DNA from: Aphelenchoides besseyi | Lineage: Eukaryota > Nematoda > Chromadorea > Rhabditida > Aphelenchoididae | Direction: 5' to 3' | Assembly: GCA_024699855.1 (NCBI GenBank) | Contig: JAMPIQ010000001.1 | Span: forward strand, 7,626,001 to 7,690,000 | Length of the DNA: 64,000 nt | Shown: in pieces, positions 1-10,979 of the stretch | How the letters are laid out: every line of letters begins with the position of its first letter | Position numbering within the stretch: the stretch's first letter is position 1 | Notes under the pieces: model-generated | Database searches by the model: none | What the model saw: the letters and a program-made list of their open reading frames with translations, nothing else | Told to the model about the DNA's origin: nothing | Made by a program: the position numbers and the translations under genes

Positions 1-45
1 GCGACGGAGTATAAGATGAAAGACCAATAGCCAACAATCTAAATA
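1..45 (-). pseudogene. Fragment of a duplicated trypsin-fold protease gene
   Basis: These bases repeat 4980-5024, part of the exon of the protease gene at 4651-6065 just before the DTPSQ segment, with two substitutions (positions 12 and 17). Similarity fades after about position 50. The copy lies in the same orientation as the intact gene and continues off the left edge, so I cannot tell whether a full second gene lies outside the window. I infer a locus duplication; within the window only this scrap remains. Confidence 0.6.
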
Positions 46-120
46 ACAAAATATTTTTCAAAATTATTTCTTTCACCGTCATAACTAAACGACACCGCAA
101 TAAAATACTTCTCGTCACTA

Positions 121-146
121 CACTACTGATCAAAAGTTTCTGCCCA
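121..146. repeat. Terminal inverted repeat, left
   Basis: Bases 121-146 are the reverse complement of 435-460 apart from one mismatch (A/G at the sixth base of the element). The outer flank is TA. Confidence 0.85.
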
Positions 147-434
147 CCTTGTTTGAGTATGTTCCAGTTCTTCGATTGAGTTTCTTCGGACGTTCAATCT
201 TCTTGCCCGTCTTGTAGTCGTGTTTTTTGACGGCCATTTGAACCGTCCGGTGATTGTGGCGGGTTTGAGCGGCTATTTCTGTGATGTTCTTTCTAGCCGC
301 TGAAAGTCCACAAATCTTCCGTTTTTCTTGGTCGAAAAACATCTGAAATTAAAGAGAATTTTCTAAACTACAAGATGGATGTAAAATACTTACGATGGAG
401 AAACAAAAAAATAGGTAGAGATCCAAATAATGAG

Positions 435-460
435 TGGGCAGAAACTTTTGATCAGCAGTG
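435..460. repeat. Terminal inverted repeat, right
   Basis: Partner of the repeat at 121-146. It is followed by TA at 461-462, consistent with a TA target duplication. Confidence 0.85.
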
Positions 461-472
461 TATGAGCTTGAG

Positions 473-642
473 ACGCACAAACTAACGACATGTACTCATG
501 CTTCGAGGTCTAATACAAAACACAAAGTCTTTTTTATCTGTCAAATTCACGCGTAGTTTTTTCAACTGACCACTTGTATAGAACTTAGTTTATTTGTCAG
601 GTTTTTGAGTTCTACTAATAGAATAAACATCGGTTATCCAAG
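473..642 (+). pseudogene. Duplicated 3' end of the GMP reductase gene
   Basis: This stretch matches 4043-4213 over about 170 bp with roughly ten differences. It covers the last 13 codons of GMP reductase (ending ..MYSCFEV-stop; the arginine codon of the intact gene is now TGC), the stop codon and the 3' flank with its AATAAA. No upstream GMP reductase exon is present here because the Tc1-type element abuts it. It is a non-functional relic of the same rearrangement that left the protease fragment at 1-45. Confidence 0.8.
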
Positions 643-678
643 ACAGGAACAACTTACAATACGATAATAGTGCTTTGG

Positions 679-1862
679 TTAAGCGAAAATGTACAGTGGC
701 ATACACACTGCTGAAGATCCAATTTCGCCACTAGTCCAATTTGTAATAGTTGTAATTCCATTATGCCAACCATCTAGTGTTTCGTTTGCGTGAATAGGTA
801 ATTGACTATCCTTGACACTAGCATACCAATTTACACACTGTGTTGCCCAATAATGCCAGTCACGAATGAACAAATAACCATGACCATGATCAAGTGTGAC
901 AAAAGGTCCCACATCATGCTCAATGGATTCGATCAAAACCGAGTTCTCTAGAGTGGATGAGTAGGCCCTCCACCGTTTATCGAAGATTCGTTTTAATTGC
1001 ATCCAGACCAAAGTAGAGAGCTTGTCGGGTTCACTGAAAATGTTTCTGACAACTTATCACTCCTCCTTAAACATACTTGAAAACAAATCGATAAATGTCT
1101 AAATAGTCTTCAAATGTTTCCGTAAAAATTTTTATTGGTTGATCGAAATCGACATGAATTCTTCGAATGCTATTTTCACAAATGGAACTTACACGGTTTA
1201 CACCTTCTTCTATGTTCCGGCTAACCGTTTATTGCGTAAAAATTCGCCATCCGAAAGCGATACTTTAACCAAATCAATGTTGTTCGATTCGTCGACATCA
1301 TTTTTGCCAATCCATAAAGACGTCCGTCAGCATATTTGAAGACCCACATTTCAATGGGAAGATGAACAGGAGTTACTTGAAGTTGGCCTTCAGCATCCAT
1401 TTTAACGAAATAATGACCTCGACGGTCAGGTCTATAAGTGAGTCCGCCTATTACAGTTAAGATATCGTGCAGATTTGATGGATCGGAATGAGGAATCCAG
1501 GTGTGGAAAAAAATCATCGTCAACTTGAGTTTTTTGCCTGGCAGTCACCATCTCGCTTTCGATCTCAATATGGCCAATTCTCAAATAAGAATCAGAGTCC
1601 TTCTGATCTTGAAAGTGTACAAGTACTGTGTCGAAATCGATGACAACAATATTCCGAAAATGACGATGTTCGGCGATATTTAGTCGGCTAAATAAAGCGT
1701 TAGAAAAAAAGGCTTGTAAACGTACAGCACTTTTTGATGAAACAAATCAAGAATATATATATTCTCATCATAATTGCCAATCAAGAAACGATTAGGTGAA
1801 AGGACTGAGCGAACACAACAGTTCCTCAACTTTGCCCATGTACTGCTTAATAAAAGTTCCAA
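679..1862 (-). CDS. Unrecognised multi-exon protein, 5' end unclear
   Basis: I do not recognise this protein. Coding pieces on the minus strand join through short GT-AG introns: about 1862-1722, then 1681 downward, then the segment with GGLTYRPDRRGHYFVKMDAEG, then ..GVNRVSSICENSIRR.., then 1020-679 ending ..VCMPLYIFA. The introns I can place run about 1682-1720, a 43-nt intron around 1212-1254, and one of about 43 nt ending near 1030. The step near 1545-1570 needs either a 25-nt intron (GTGACT..TCAAG) or a frame error. No methionine start is visible: the most 5' frame is closed by a TAA without an acceptor, so a 5' exon is missing or the gene is degraded. Residue patterns such as NYDENIYILDLFHQ and FKYADGRLYGLA resemble beta-propeller blades, but that is only an impression. 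Confidence 0.5.
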
Positions 1863-2805
1863 CCATCGTCGTTAGTGTAATTTTTTAATCTAAATGATCA
1901 ACTTCAAATCAAGATTCATGTACAAAAGCAAATGACGCGATAACAAGATGTGTTGATTAGGTTGGACTGGAAATTAAAAACGACAAAATACCAAAGCTTT
2001 TTATTCAAGATTGTTGTTCAATTGCGATCAATGAAAAGGTTGAACGACAGAAACTGGATGCCACAAAATACGAGTGGTCGCTTTAGCTCATTTGCTGAGC
2101 TTATATGCGACTCCTAACTGGAAACAGAAGTTCACCGGTAACACGTAACTTCGGGTTATTTGCGGTTATAACTACCGGGTAATTTGATTTAAGAACGCGA
2201 TAGAAGCTCTGCGAGATAACTGTTGATATCTTCTTTCAAAACCAATCATTTGATGGCTTCTTTACCGACATCTCTTCACTGAAATCATAAGCTTCAGAAA
2301 GCAATCAACAAAAGAGTTGGGTTTAATTCACCACCGTCTAGTAACCAACTCATGCGACCTCGTAATAAACATCTCTCATGCGTCGGATAGTTTTTTTATA
2401 CGATTTTGTGACTCTCAGGCCTTCAAAGACTACTGATAAGTAACGTAATTGTTTAAAATAAAAGCTAGCTTTATTTAATAGTCCATTAATTCGAAAGAAC
2501 GCTGTTACGTGATTTAAAACTCGTTTTCGGTTAAACTCTTTGTCCGTGATACTGTTGGCGGCGAAATGGCCTGCTTCGACAAAAGGTGCATGTAAGGGGG
2601 GAACTAAGCGAAAGGTGGATTTTCTTAAAAGGAAGGCGAGGACAACAGCAAAAGACCCGCCTTTTGTCTTATCTCATATCTCAACACGATAAGCTAGACC
2701 TTTAAAGGCTCATTTGTATCGGCGTATTGTCCGCAGTTTCATTGGCGCGCGTTCTATCGACTAGACGGCTTTTATTTTCCAGCTCCAACCTCCGCACTCA
2801 CGATC
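1863..2805. other. Intergenic, no gene seen
   Basis: There is no sustained coding pattern. The last part, GC-rich near 2570-2800, should hold the promoter and 5' leader of GMP reductase. A TTTCCAG just before the start region (2775-2782) could be a splice or trans-splice acceptor. Confidence 0.5.
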
Positions 2806-4083
2806 ATGCCGCGAATTGAGAACGAAGTGAAACTCAACTTCAGTGATGTGCTGTTGCGACCAAAACGCTCAACTTTGCGCAGTCGAGAAGACGTCGATTT
2901 GGTTCGAGAGTAAGTCGTCGAGCTTTCATTTTCAACATCGAGGTTTAGATTTGAATTCAAAAACTCTGGACAATCGTACCAAGGAATCCCGATCGTAGCA
3001 TCCAACATGGATACGGTTGGAACGTTCGAGATGGCAACTGAACTCGCCAAACACAAGTGTTTCACGACTATTCATAAGGTGAACATCAGAAAATGGTTGT
3101 TTTTATTCTCTGCTTTTCAGCATTATACCGTGGAAGAGTGGTCAAATTTCGCTGAGGATGCACGAAAAGGGTCGAATGTAAGGAATTCGGAAGAGTTTTA
3201 AGATCTGCATTCTTTGTCGTTTTAGATTTGGCACAACATTGCGATCTCAGCCGGTATGGCGAGCAATGACTTCAAGAATCTTCGCACCATTTGCGATTTA
3301 ATCCCCGAGCTTTCCTATATTTGTCTCGATGTTGCAAACGGTTATTCTGAGCATTTCGTTGCGTTCATTCGCAAAGTTCGTGAAGAGTTCTCGAAGCACA
3401 CCATTTTTGCTGGAAATGTGGTTACCGGTGAAATGGTTGAGGAGTTGATTCTCGCTGGTGCCGATGTTGTCAAGGTTTGAGTGATTTCTTTCATCCTTTC
3501 ATTGTTTTTCCTGTTGTTTCAGGTTGGAATTGGTCCTGGTTCCGTTTGTACTACTCGTCGTAAAGCGGGCGTCGGTTATCCGCAACTGAGTGCCGTTATG
3601 GAGTGCGCTGATGCAGCTCACGGGTTGAACGGACACGTGATGTCTGATGGTGGATGTACGAATCCCGGTGATGTTGCCAAAGCCATTGGCGGCGGCGCTG
3701 ATTTCGTGATGGTCGGTGGACTGTTTGCGGGCCACGATCAAAGCGGTGGTGAAATCATTGAACGCGACAACAAGCAGTACAAGCTTTTCTACGGCATGTC
3801 TTCGGACACGGCAATGAAGAAACATCACGGTTCTGTTGCTGAGTATCGTGCAAGTGAAGGCAAAACAATCACGATTCCATATCGGTAATTCAATCCAACC
3901 AGTCAATTCATCATTTTATTTTTTAGTGGCGATGTCAATGCAACAATAAAGGATATGTTGGGCGGCATTCGATCGGCCTGTACGTACACGGGAGCAACTC
4001 GTTTGAAAGAGTTGTCGAAGAGAGCAACATTCATTCGCACGAACGCACAAACCAACGACATGTACTCACGCTTCGAGGTCTAA
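2806..4083 (+). CDS. GMPR: GMP reductase
   Basis: Cytosolic GMP reductase (IMPDH/GMPR TIM-barrel family) converts GMP to IMP and ammonia with NADPH in purine salvage. Six exons (2806-2909, 2949-3078, 3121-3177, 3226-3474, 3523-3884, 3927-4083) give exactly 353 codons including the stop, close to the animal enzyme at about 345 residues. The protein opens [20 protein letters not shown]. It carries the [11 protein letters not shown] segment, the [13 protein letters not shown] strand and the catalytic-cysteine loop GPGSVCTTR near 3540, then SDGGC and the flap segment [10 protein letters not shown]. All key residues are present, so it should be active. The start matches the family exactly. It converges on the protease gene at 4651-6065. 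Confidence 0.97.
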
Positions 4084-4213
4084 TACAAAACACAAAGTCT
4101 TTTTTATCTGTTAAAATTCACGCGTAGCTTTTTCAACTGACTACTTGTATAGAACTTAGTTTATTTTTCAGGTTTTTGAATTCTACTAATAGAATAAACA
4201 TCGGTTATTCAAG
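4043..4213 (+). repeat. Source copy of the duplicated GMPR 3' end
   Basis: This 171-bp stretch (last codons plus 3' flank with AATAAA near 4192) recurs at 473-642 in the same orientation. This copy is joined to the intact gene. Confidence 0.8.
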
Positions 4214-4650
4214 CAACTAGTGCGACTGTTGGAAGTAAGACCGCCGTTCGGTTTGTGAAAGGAGCAAACTAAGAATTCATTGAACTTCTTTTAAGAGTTG
4301 AGCACTTGCGATTTGGATATTCGAAGAATTTGTGTCATGAGGTTGAAGTAACTAAAAGAACAAATTGCAACAAACCATGGGGATTCGGAACTTGAGGTAT
4401 GAGATTAAAAGAAAAATAATGCGATTCTACGAATTTAAGAAACCGAAAACATTAGCCAACGAATTTTGTCTGCTAAAGTCAATTGAATATACCATTTAAC
4501 CAGAGAAAAAATTGGTCCCACAAAAATAAGTCAATGAAGGTATTTTTATACAATTACTAAATGGAATTTATAACCAATAAAACTTTATTAAGCGACATGC
4601 ATAGACAATAATACAGAGATCATTTGTGATATTGGTCGAAATAAACAGGC
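4214..4650. other. Intergenic between convergent genes
   Basis: AT-rich spacer between the ends of GMP reductase (+) and the protease (-). The minus-strand side has an AATAAA-like signal (TTTATT complement near 4583). No gene is seen. Confidence 0.5.
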
Positions 4651-6065
4651 TTATTCTTCTGAGCGACCAATGCGTTTGCGCTTTGCTTTCTTACCAGACT
4701 CCACCATCCATTTGTCCTAAAAAGTTTTCGTTAAACTCAACTCAAGTAAACTAAAGTTCCATACCCAAGCAGCTCTGATCTTTGTGGCAGGAGCAAAGTA
4801 CGTTCTTGTCCATTCTCCTTCATTCGATTCTTGCGAGGCAGAAATGATTCCCAATAGTTTATTCGCGGGACTGAAGAGACCACCGCCCGAGTCACCTCCC
4901 CACGCGATTATGTCGGAAACCATTTGATCATCATCGTATGGCCCTGTGCTGAGAACAACTCCTGTCGTAACTGCCTCTTGCGACGGAGTATCAGACGAAA
5001 GACCAATAGCCAACAATCTAAATACTCAATCATTTTAAAAATTGAATTCTTATTAACGTTTTGAACTTATATTCTCATAATTTGTTTCATGCTCAAATCA
5101 TTTTTAAGTTCAACATAACTTACTTTGTGCCTATAGCAGGATCTTCCAGAATATGTCCGTCTTCTTTGCCGCCAAAGAAGGTCTTGCCTTCAAGTGCCTC
5201 AAGCAGAATAAAATCAGCACTTCTATTGACCCACACAACTTCCGCTCTTATCTGAAAAAAGTGTATAACTTTATTAACAGAAGTTCTCCTAGCAAAACTC
5301 ACATCTTGTTGATTCTGGCTGTTGTAAAGAGAATACAACTTGAGGATAGATCCTTGTTCAATCAGTCGATCTTTGTCAGCAACTCGAGCCTTAAATTGCT
5401 TGTTTCTTCCATGAGCGAATGTAACGGCAATGGTAGGCGAGATAGCACAAGCGCATCGTCTGCGATAATTCTCTTCGTCTCCTTCACGGACAAAGTATAG
5501 CATATACTTCTTGACTTCATCGAACCATTTGACATTTGGTGCACTCTGATCGAATCGAACCTAAATATTTGAAAATTAATATCAATTAACGGACCTTCTT
5601 TCTTTAAAAACTTAAAAGATTACCTTCTTAGCTGGAGGACCTCCAGAATATTCGGCAGCAAGTCCAACAGTCTTCTTCGGCGAACCTTCTAAAATTTTCT
5701 CGAATTATTACCTCCTAGAAGAAAAAATACCTTTTCCACGAACATAACTTTTCAGCCCGTCGATGAACCGTAACTAAAAGTCATGAATGAAGAAATCTTA
5801 TCTAGCAGAACATACCAGGTTTCCAATGTTGAAGCTTGGAAAATTCTTTTTGAAGGAATGTAAACTGTCTCGCTCATAAATCTCAATCAACGTATTGAAT
5901 TGAGAAGGACCAAGTTTCTGCTCGGTTAGAAAGTTCGCATCGTTAACAATATCTTCTTTGGCATAATCCACACATTCCTTTTGAAGAAATCGCTTCCAGT
6001 TGTCTAAAAGCAAATAAATAACTCGAACCAATAAATGGACCAGAATTGTTACCTGAATTCCACAT
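4651..6065 (-). CDS. Intracellular trypsin-fold (PA clan) serine protease-like protein
   Basis: Reading from 6065, a 4-residue first exon (MWNS) joins an alpha-helical N-terminal region (NWKRFLQKECVDYAKED..). Two short exons and a protease domain follow. The catalytic triad can be read in order: His in AVTFAHG (family norm TAAHC), Asp in NRSADFILLEA, and Ser in GGDSGGGL. The last exon, after an intron ending near 4718, adds a basic tail DKWMVESGKKAKRKRIGRSEE. There is no signal peptide, and the tail looks like a nuclear localisation signal, so a cytoplasmic or nuclear protein is likelier than a secreted enzyme. Introns follow GT-AG with lengths of about 40-65 nt. The substrate is unknown, and I cannot name an orthologue. 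A fragment of a second copy sits at 1-45. Confidence 0.75.
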
Positions 6066-7409
6066 TGTAAGAGATCGTCCTGCGATTCCGGCGCTTTCCT
6101 TTCGAATATGTGTATAAAGCTTAAACTTTGGTTGATAAACCTTTTACTAAAAAGCGGAACGGCGCGAAACAGATGCGAAACAAAACGAATTAGAACGAAC
6201 CAAACGAAACGAAAAAGTAGGAGAAGGCAAAACAGAGCACAACAACATGAAACAAAATTGGATCGACACGAGAAGAGAGGGAAAAATTAGACGACCGTTC
6301 TCCACGATCGGAAAGGTCGACTGAGAGGTGCGAATGACTCAAAGAAAAAGCGGAAAGGCGACGTCTCGCCAATTGTTTGGTTTTCGCGTTCAGACGCGAC
6401 AACATATTTTGAGAATCGAAGTCCCAGTTTAAACAAGGCTGAAAATAATGAATATATTCGCAAAATGTTGTGTTCTAGGCGCTGCGGTATACGAGAATTT
6501 ATGATCTCAGCAAAAATCCGGTTCGAAATTACCCTACAATACCACGCATTTGCATAGCGTTTCGGATCCAAACTACTCGTCAATAAATACGTAAAAACAA
6601 GAAACCTTATTTATAAAACGCGGAAAGTTGCAAACTTTCAAGTTCACAAATCAATTTAACATCACTCAAATTTAAAGGCATTAAGCCAGAACGGATAAGA
6701 GGACCATTTGACTGAGCCAGGATTTCCCAGATTGGAATGAGTGTTATTTGCTATACTGATATGCAAAAATGTCTAAAAATAACATGTTATAGGTCGAGAA
6801 TGATGAAATTAAGGTCTGTTTTTATGTCATAATTTGGGGGTTGCTTAATTTGAGGTGTAAATCATTGAAAAAAGGCTTAAAAATGGTACTTTGCGGGAGA
6901 GAGGATAAGTGCGCTAGAAAAGCCCAATCTACTATGGACTGTTGATCTATCTGCGACATTCCAGCATTCACAGCCGTCTTCCCAATTTTCTACGTCAACG
7001 TTGCAGCGTCCAAACTCGCGAAACATTTTTTAAGTGGTTTCCAACTTCTTTACAAATTTGATTCATTGCCTCGAATCTGCGCTCTACGTTTCATTTCCAT
7101 CGAACCGGTAGAACTACGGTTACTGAAAACCAAAAGTAGAATACCATAGCATCAGTTTTTGGCTACCGGTTGCTCATAACCAAAGATAGTTTGTCGTTCA
7201 AAAGAGAATGTGCCACAATTATCTTCATCAAAATTGTGCATAACTTATTAGAGCAACCTTCTGTAAAAACGGTAACTTACAGCACAAAACTTCTGATATT
7301 CAAAAAGCCACAATCGTGCTGAGAAAAACTCTCTGGCCAAAAGTCTTCAGCATTCGCATAAGTGTTTGTTCTTTTGGTAATATAAGTAGCTCAGTTTCTA
7401 TTATATCCA
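6066..7409. other. Divergent intergenic region
   Basis: This stretch separates the protease (-) and PPP4R2 (+) starts, so it should hold both promoters. It contains purine-rich runs around 6160-6300 and chance open frames (for example 6287-6583 on the minus strand) without splice or family support. No gene is called. Confidence 0.5.
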
Positions 7410-8447
7410 ATGGTTAGACAAACGGCGAACCGTTTCCACAAAATCAGTGAGTACGCTTCGGCATTAAGCGCATTTAAAGAACCGGATCAGGTATGTTGAA
7501 AAGATCTTTCTAATGTCTGGTTATATTGTTCAGAATGAGTTAAAGAAGACCGTTAGTGGTTTTCATCTTCATCCAAATCCACTCATTGACGAATATTTCA
7601 AGTACGTTGCAATGCACGGTCGAACGGAAATCGATTGGAAAAGTTTTCGCGCAGCCTTTCTTTGGAAGTTACAAGTAATGACTGTTTCTGTCGTTATCTA
7701 ACGTTTTGATGTTTAGTTGACCATTGACGATATGCTCCTGAATTATGGCCCGAAGAACGATTTTGAAGGCGGCGATGCAAAAGAGAATGTGGAAAAAGAA
7801 GAAAAAGTAATCGAAAAGTTGACTGATTTCATTGTCAATCGAGCTCAAAATTTCGAAGGCGCTCCGTTTACAATTCAAAGGTTTGATCGAACTCGGAATT
7901 CATCTCATCGGATGTTCAGGATCTGCGAACTACTTACGTGGCCCGATAAACATTACAACTCGGCAGCAAAGTTTCTTCGGGCCTTGGAAAAAACGTTCAA
8001 TGTTGTCACATGCGTTATGCCCGATGGTCAACGAACTGCCGATGCTAATGCGGCGGATGACGAAATGGACGAAGATGAGCCAACAGCCAAGATCGAGAAC
8101 ACGTTCATTGTTCAAGTAACTATCATTTCATCCATAAAGACTTGCCATCTCTTTTTCAGGTTGACGAACTCGATGCACCGCTTCCGCGTGTAAACGGTAA
8201 TGGAACATCGAATTTGGTTTGTTGTTAGTTTGTTTTTTAAAATCGGTTTGATGTTTAGAGCAATTCAAAGATCGCGAAAACAAGTGATTCGACTTCCAAA
8301 GAACGATTCGAATTTACGGCTCCAGAATTAAACGTTCGAGCAAATACAAATTCCACAGACTTTGCAACCTCTTCGAAACCCTTAGGTCCTATGTTGCCGC
8401 CCAGTGTGTTGCGAGGTTCACCCACGAAGGAAAAGACCGAAACATGA
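7410..8447 (+). CDS. PPP4R2: Protein phosphatase 4 regulatory subunit 2
   Basis: Regulatory subunit of the PP4 phosphatase complex, which acts in DNA-damage repair and centrosome or nuclear functions in animals. The start MVRQTANRFHKISEYASAL leads into the family core: HPNPLIDEYFKYVAMHGRTEIDW, then FRAAFLWKLQ, then GAPFTIQRICELLTWPDKHY, split by an intron ending near 7919, then KFLRALEKTFNVVTCVMPDG. The family signatures PFTIQR-CELL and KFLR.VEK..VV.CV are clear. The C-terminal part is acidic (DDEMDEDEP) and then Ser/Thr-rich, as in the family, ending near ..TKEKTET. The gene converges on the PP2A scaffold gene. Confidence 0.92.
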
Positions 8448-8829
8448 TCCAGCTCTCTATCCAGTTTTACACTTCTGTATTACTTTAATGGGTTCTAAAA
8501 TTATTGGTGAAGTAAAAATGAGTATTAGCTAAAATTCCTACAAACTGGAGAATTCGCGTCTAGCAAGTTTCATTCAGTTAGTGGTTGGAGTATTCTTGAA
8601 TTCAAACACAATTGCTCAGTTGATCAGTTCATCGTTTATATCAAATCACAAATACAAAGTCTGCAAAAAGGTGAATGATCATTTAAAGAAGAAATCAGCA
8701 ATTTTGGGATTTGTTTACTAAACTGAAATAGCTTAAGAAGAATATTTTGAGTTTATTGTAATTGAAAAGTGCATATCTACGCAAGACAAAAGAATGAAGA
8801 GTGTGGATAAAAAAACAGACACAAAGAAG
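8448..8829. other. Intergenic between convergent genes
   Basis: AT-rich 3' flanks of PPP4R2 (+) and PP2A-A (-). No gene is seen. Confidence 0.5.
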
Positions 8830-10979
8830 TTAAGAGGACAGGCTTTCTTTCGCTTCTTCAGCAAAATAACGCACATCAAACTCGCTGTCTTCGGACAGTT
8901 TGGCCAAAAGAGGTTTGACTTCGGCGTTGATCGATCTAAATACGAAGCTTTAAAGATCTAAACGACTATGTCGACTCACGGTCCATCCAAATTTTTAGCA
9001 ATCAGACCAAGAACTTTAGCAACATTGAATCGAACATTGGGTACTGTGTCTTCGGCGAGCTAAACACGAATTTGAGTGAAATGAGTTCACGTTGTCAATT
9101 ACCTTTTTCAATGTGGGGAACAATTTGTTGACAATATTGTCTTTTCCAATTGCACGAGCCAATGTTTCGAAACAGAAAAGACAGGTCATACGATGAAGGT
9201 AGTTTGTGTCTTCAGCCAACTCAATAACTCGTGGCAAAATCATTTCGACTGCCCATTGAGCTCCGAATTTTTCGGCCAAACGACGCAAAGTCTCAGTGGC
9301 AGCCTCACGAATGGCGAAAACTAAAAACAAACTATAAAGTTTGATTAAAATCAGTTGATTAACCGTGATCAGTGAGCCATGTCATACACAACTTCAAAAG
9401 CTTATCATCGAAAAACTGTCGTCCCTAAATTGATATTCAGTAAACCTTGAAGGTTATGTTTGTTACCAATTGTTCAGCCAAAAGTGGCATATGTTCGACG
9501 ATTGCCAATCGCACACGCCACTTTCCATCTTCAGCCAATTCGATAATTGCGGGCAAAACCGAATGTTGGAGCTCGTTTCCACCAATAACATCGCTTACCT
9601 AAATCGATTAAGAGATTTAATGTGGAACTGTTAGTAACTACTTTGTCCAATGAAGAAATGATATTTAATCGAACTTCGGGAGTGTCGTCATGTAACATTG
9701 ACAGGAAGATGGGTAACAAGTGAGTCACGGTGTTTTCTTGTCCCAGAATTGGCGCCAAACCCATGATAACAGAAGCTAATGCGATCTTTACATGTTGGTT
9801 GGCATCAGAAGTCAACGGTTTAATGACCGTTAAAATTTCATTGACAACGGCTTCTTTACGACCGGGTTCGGGCAAAGCAGCGCAAAACGCGTGCAATTTG
9901 GAAGCTGCAGCATCGCGAACTTCGCCTTCCGTATCTTTCAACAAGTTCGTGTAAATGGAAACCATTTCATCCAAAGTGATTTTGTCTTTGAATGCTTCTT
10001 GGATCTGTAATGAAAATGTTAAAAGGAAATGTTTGCGTTCTTTCACCTCAACAATTCGCTCAGCAACCATGTATCGAGAACGCCAACTGCGATCTACAGC
10101 TAGTTCTTTCATGATCGGTTTGATTTGATTTAATTTGGCGGCATCATCACGAAGAAGAGCAACCATAACGATTCCCGCTTCAACCGCCAAAACACGCACC
10201 GAATCCTGATCGTCTTTCGCCAACTCTTCGAAGGTCGTGTACAATTCGTTTTTCAAATGATCTTCTTCAACCACTTTTGCAAATTCGCCCAATTTCGATG
10301 CAGCAGCACGGCGAACCATTGGGGTATCGTCACGACACAATGCACGGAATTGTCTGAAATGTTCACTCTTATATCCGACTACAATCCCTTTCACTTACTG
10401 TCGTAGTTCGGTCTTCAATGCCGGACTGGCACGTGGATAAGCGACACTAAAAAGACCACAGGCCGAAGTTCGTGAAGTGAACCAATCACCAGTGGCCAAA
10501 CGCAAAATCATTGGAATGAAATGTTCTTCCAAAGCGGCTTGAGAGTGTTTGTCCGCAATCTTACGCAGACTTTCAACGGCCTTATCACGAACAACAGTCT
10601 CTTCGATGTTTGCCAAGTTTTCCAGCGGTGACAACAAACAATGAACGTATTCTGGACCACCAACCAACGGAACAAAATTTCCGAGTTGTTCGGCAAGAGC
10701 GAGAAGAACTTCGTCTTCGTCGTAAATCGTATCTGAAATATTTCAACTATACCGCTCGTCTATGGAACTCAACTCACCAGTTAGAAACTGAATCAGCTCT
10801 TTGCGAGTCCGTTCAACTCCGAGAGCCAATGCAATCGTCGACAGTTTTCTGATCGAATTCAATCGCAACTGAACGTCTTCATTACGAAGCTCATCAATTA
10901 AGACGGCAATTGGGTACAAAGAATCTTCGCCTTCTTCCTGTTGAGCTACAGGAGCTGCTCCCGAAGCAACGGCCGTCAT
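8830..10979 (-). CDS. PPP2R1A: PP2A scaffold (A/PR65) subunit
   Basis: Structural A subunit of protein phosphatase 2A, the HEAT-repeat scaffold that holds the catalytic and B subunits. The start at 10979 gives [10 protein letters not shown] followed by [20 protein letters not shown], the first HEAT repeat. Tandem HEAT repeats run through the whole protein, with [67 protein letters not shown] and [14 protein letters not shown] among recognisable blocks. The C-terminus ends with [17 protein letters not shown], matching the family tail. Eight or so short introns interrupt it; expected length is about 590 residues. It shares a 390-bp divergent promoter region with NDUFV1. Confidence 0.96.

Larger units (their letters stand above)
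121..460 (-). mobile_element. Tc1/mariner-type miniature element with transposase fragment
   Basis: A 340-bp element starts CACTACTGATC at 121 and ends GATCAGCAGTG at 460. With the flanking TA dinucleotides (119-120 and 461-462, the expected Tc1/mariner target duplication) the ends form a 28-bp inverted repeat with one mismatch, covering 119-146 and 435-462. On the minus strand, 342-130 encodes 70 residues with a helix-turn-helix typical of Tc1/Tc3 transposase N-termini (NITEIAAQTRHNHRTVQMAVKK). A splice acceptor TTTCAG at about 343-348 and a GTAAGT donor at about 389-394 suggest the transposase gene had a 5' intron. The catalytic DDE domain is absent: the reading frame runs straight into the other terminal repeat. 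It is therefore a non-autonomous, internally deleted copy. Confidence 0.85.

Noticed and set aside
3499..3906. 135-codon minus-strand open frame
   Set aside because: Shadow of GMP reductase exon 5 on the other strand; no family support.
6287..6583. 98-codon minus-strand open frame in the protease/PPP4R2 spacer
   Set aside because: No motif, no splice context; composition matches the surrounding purine-biased spacer.
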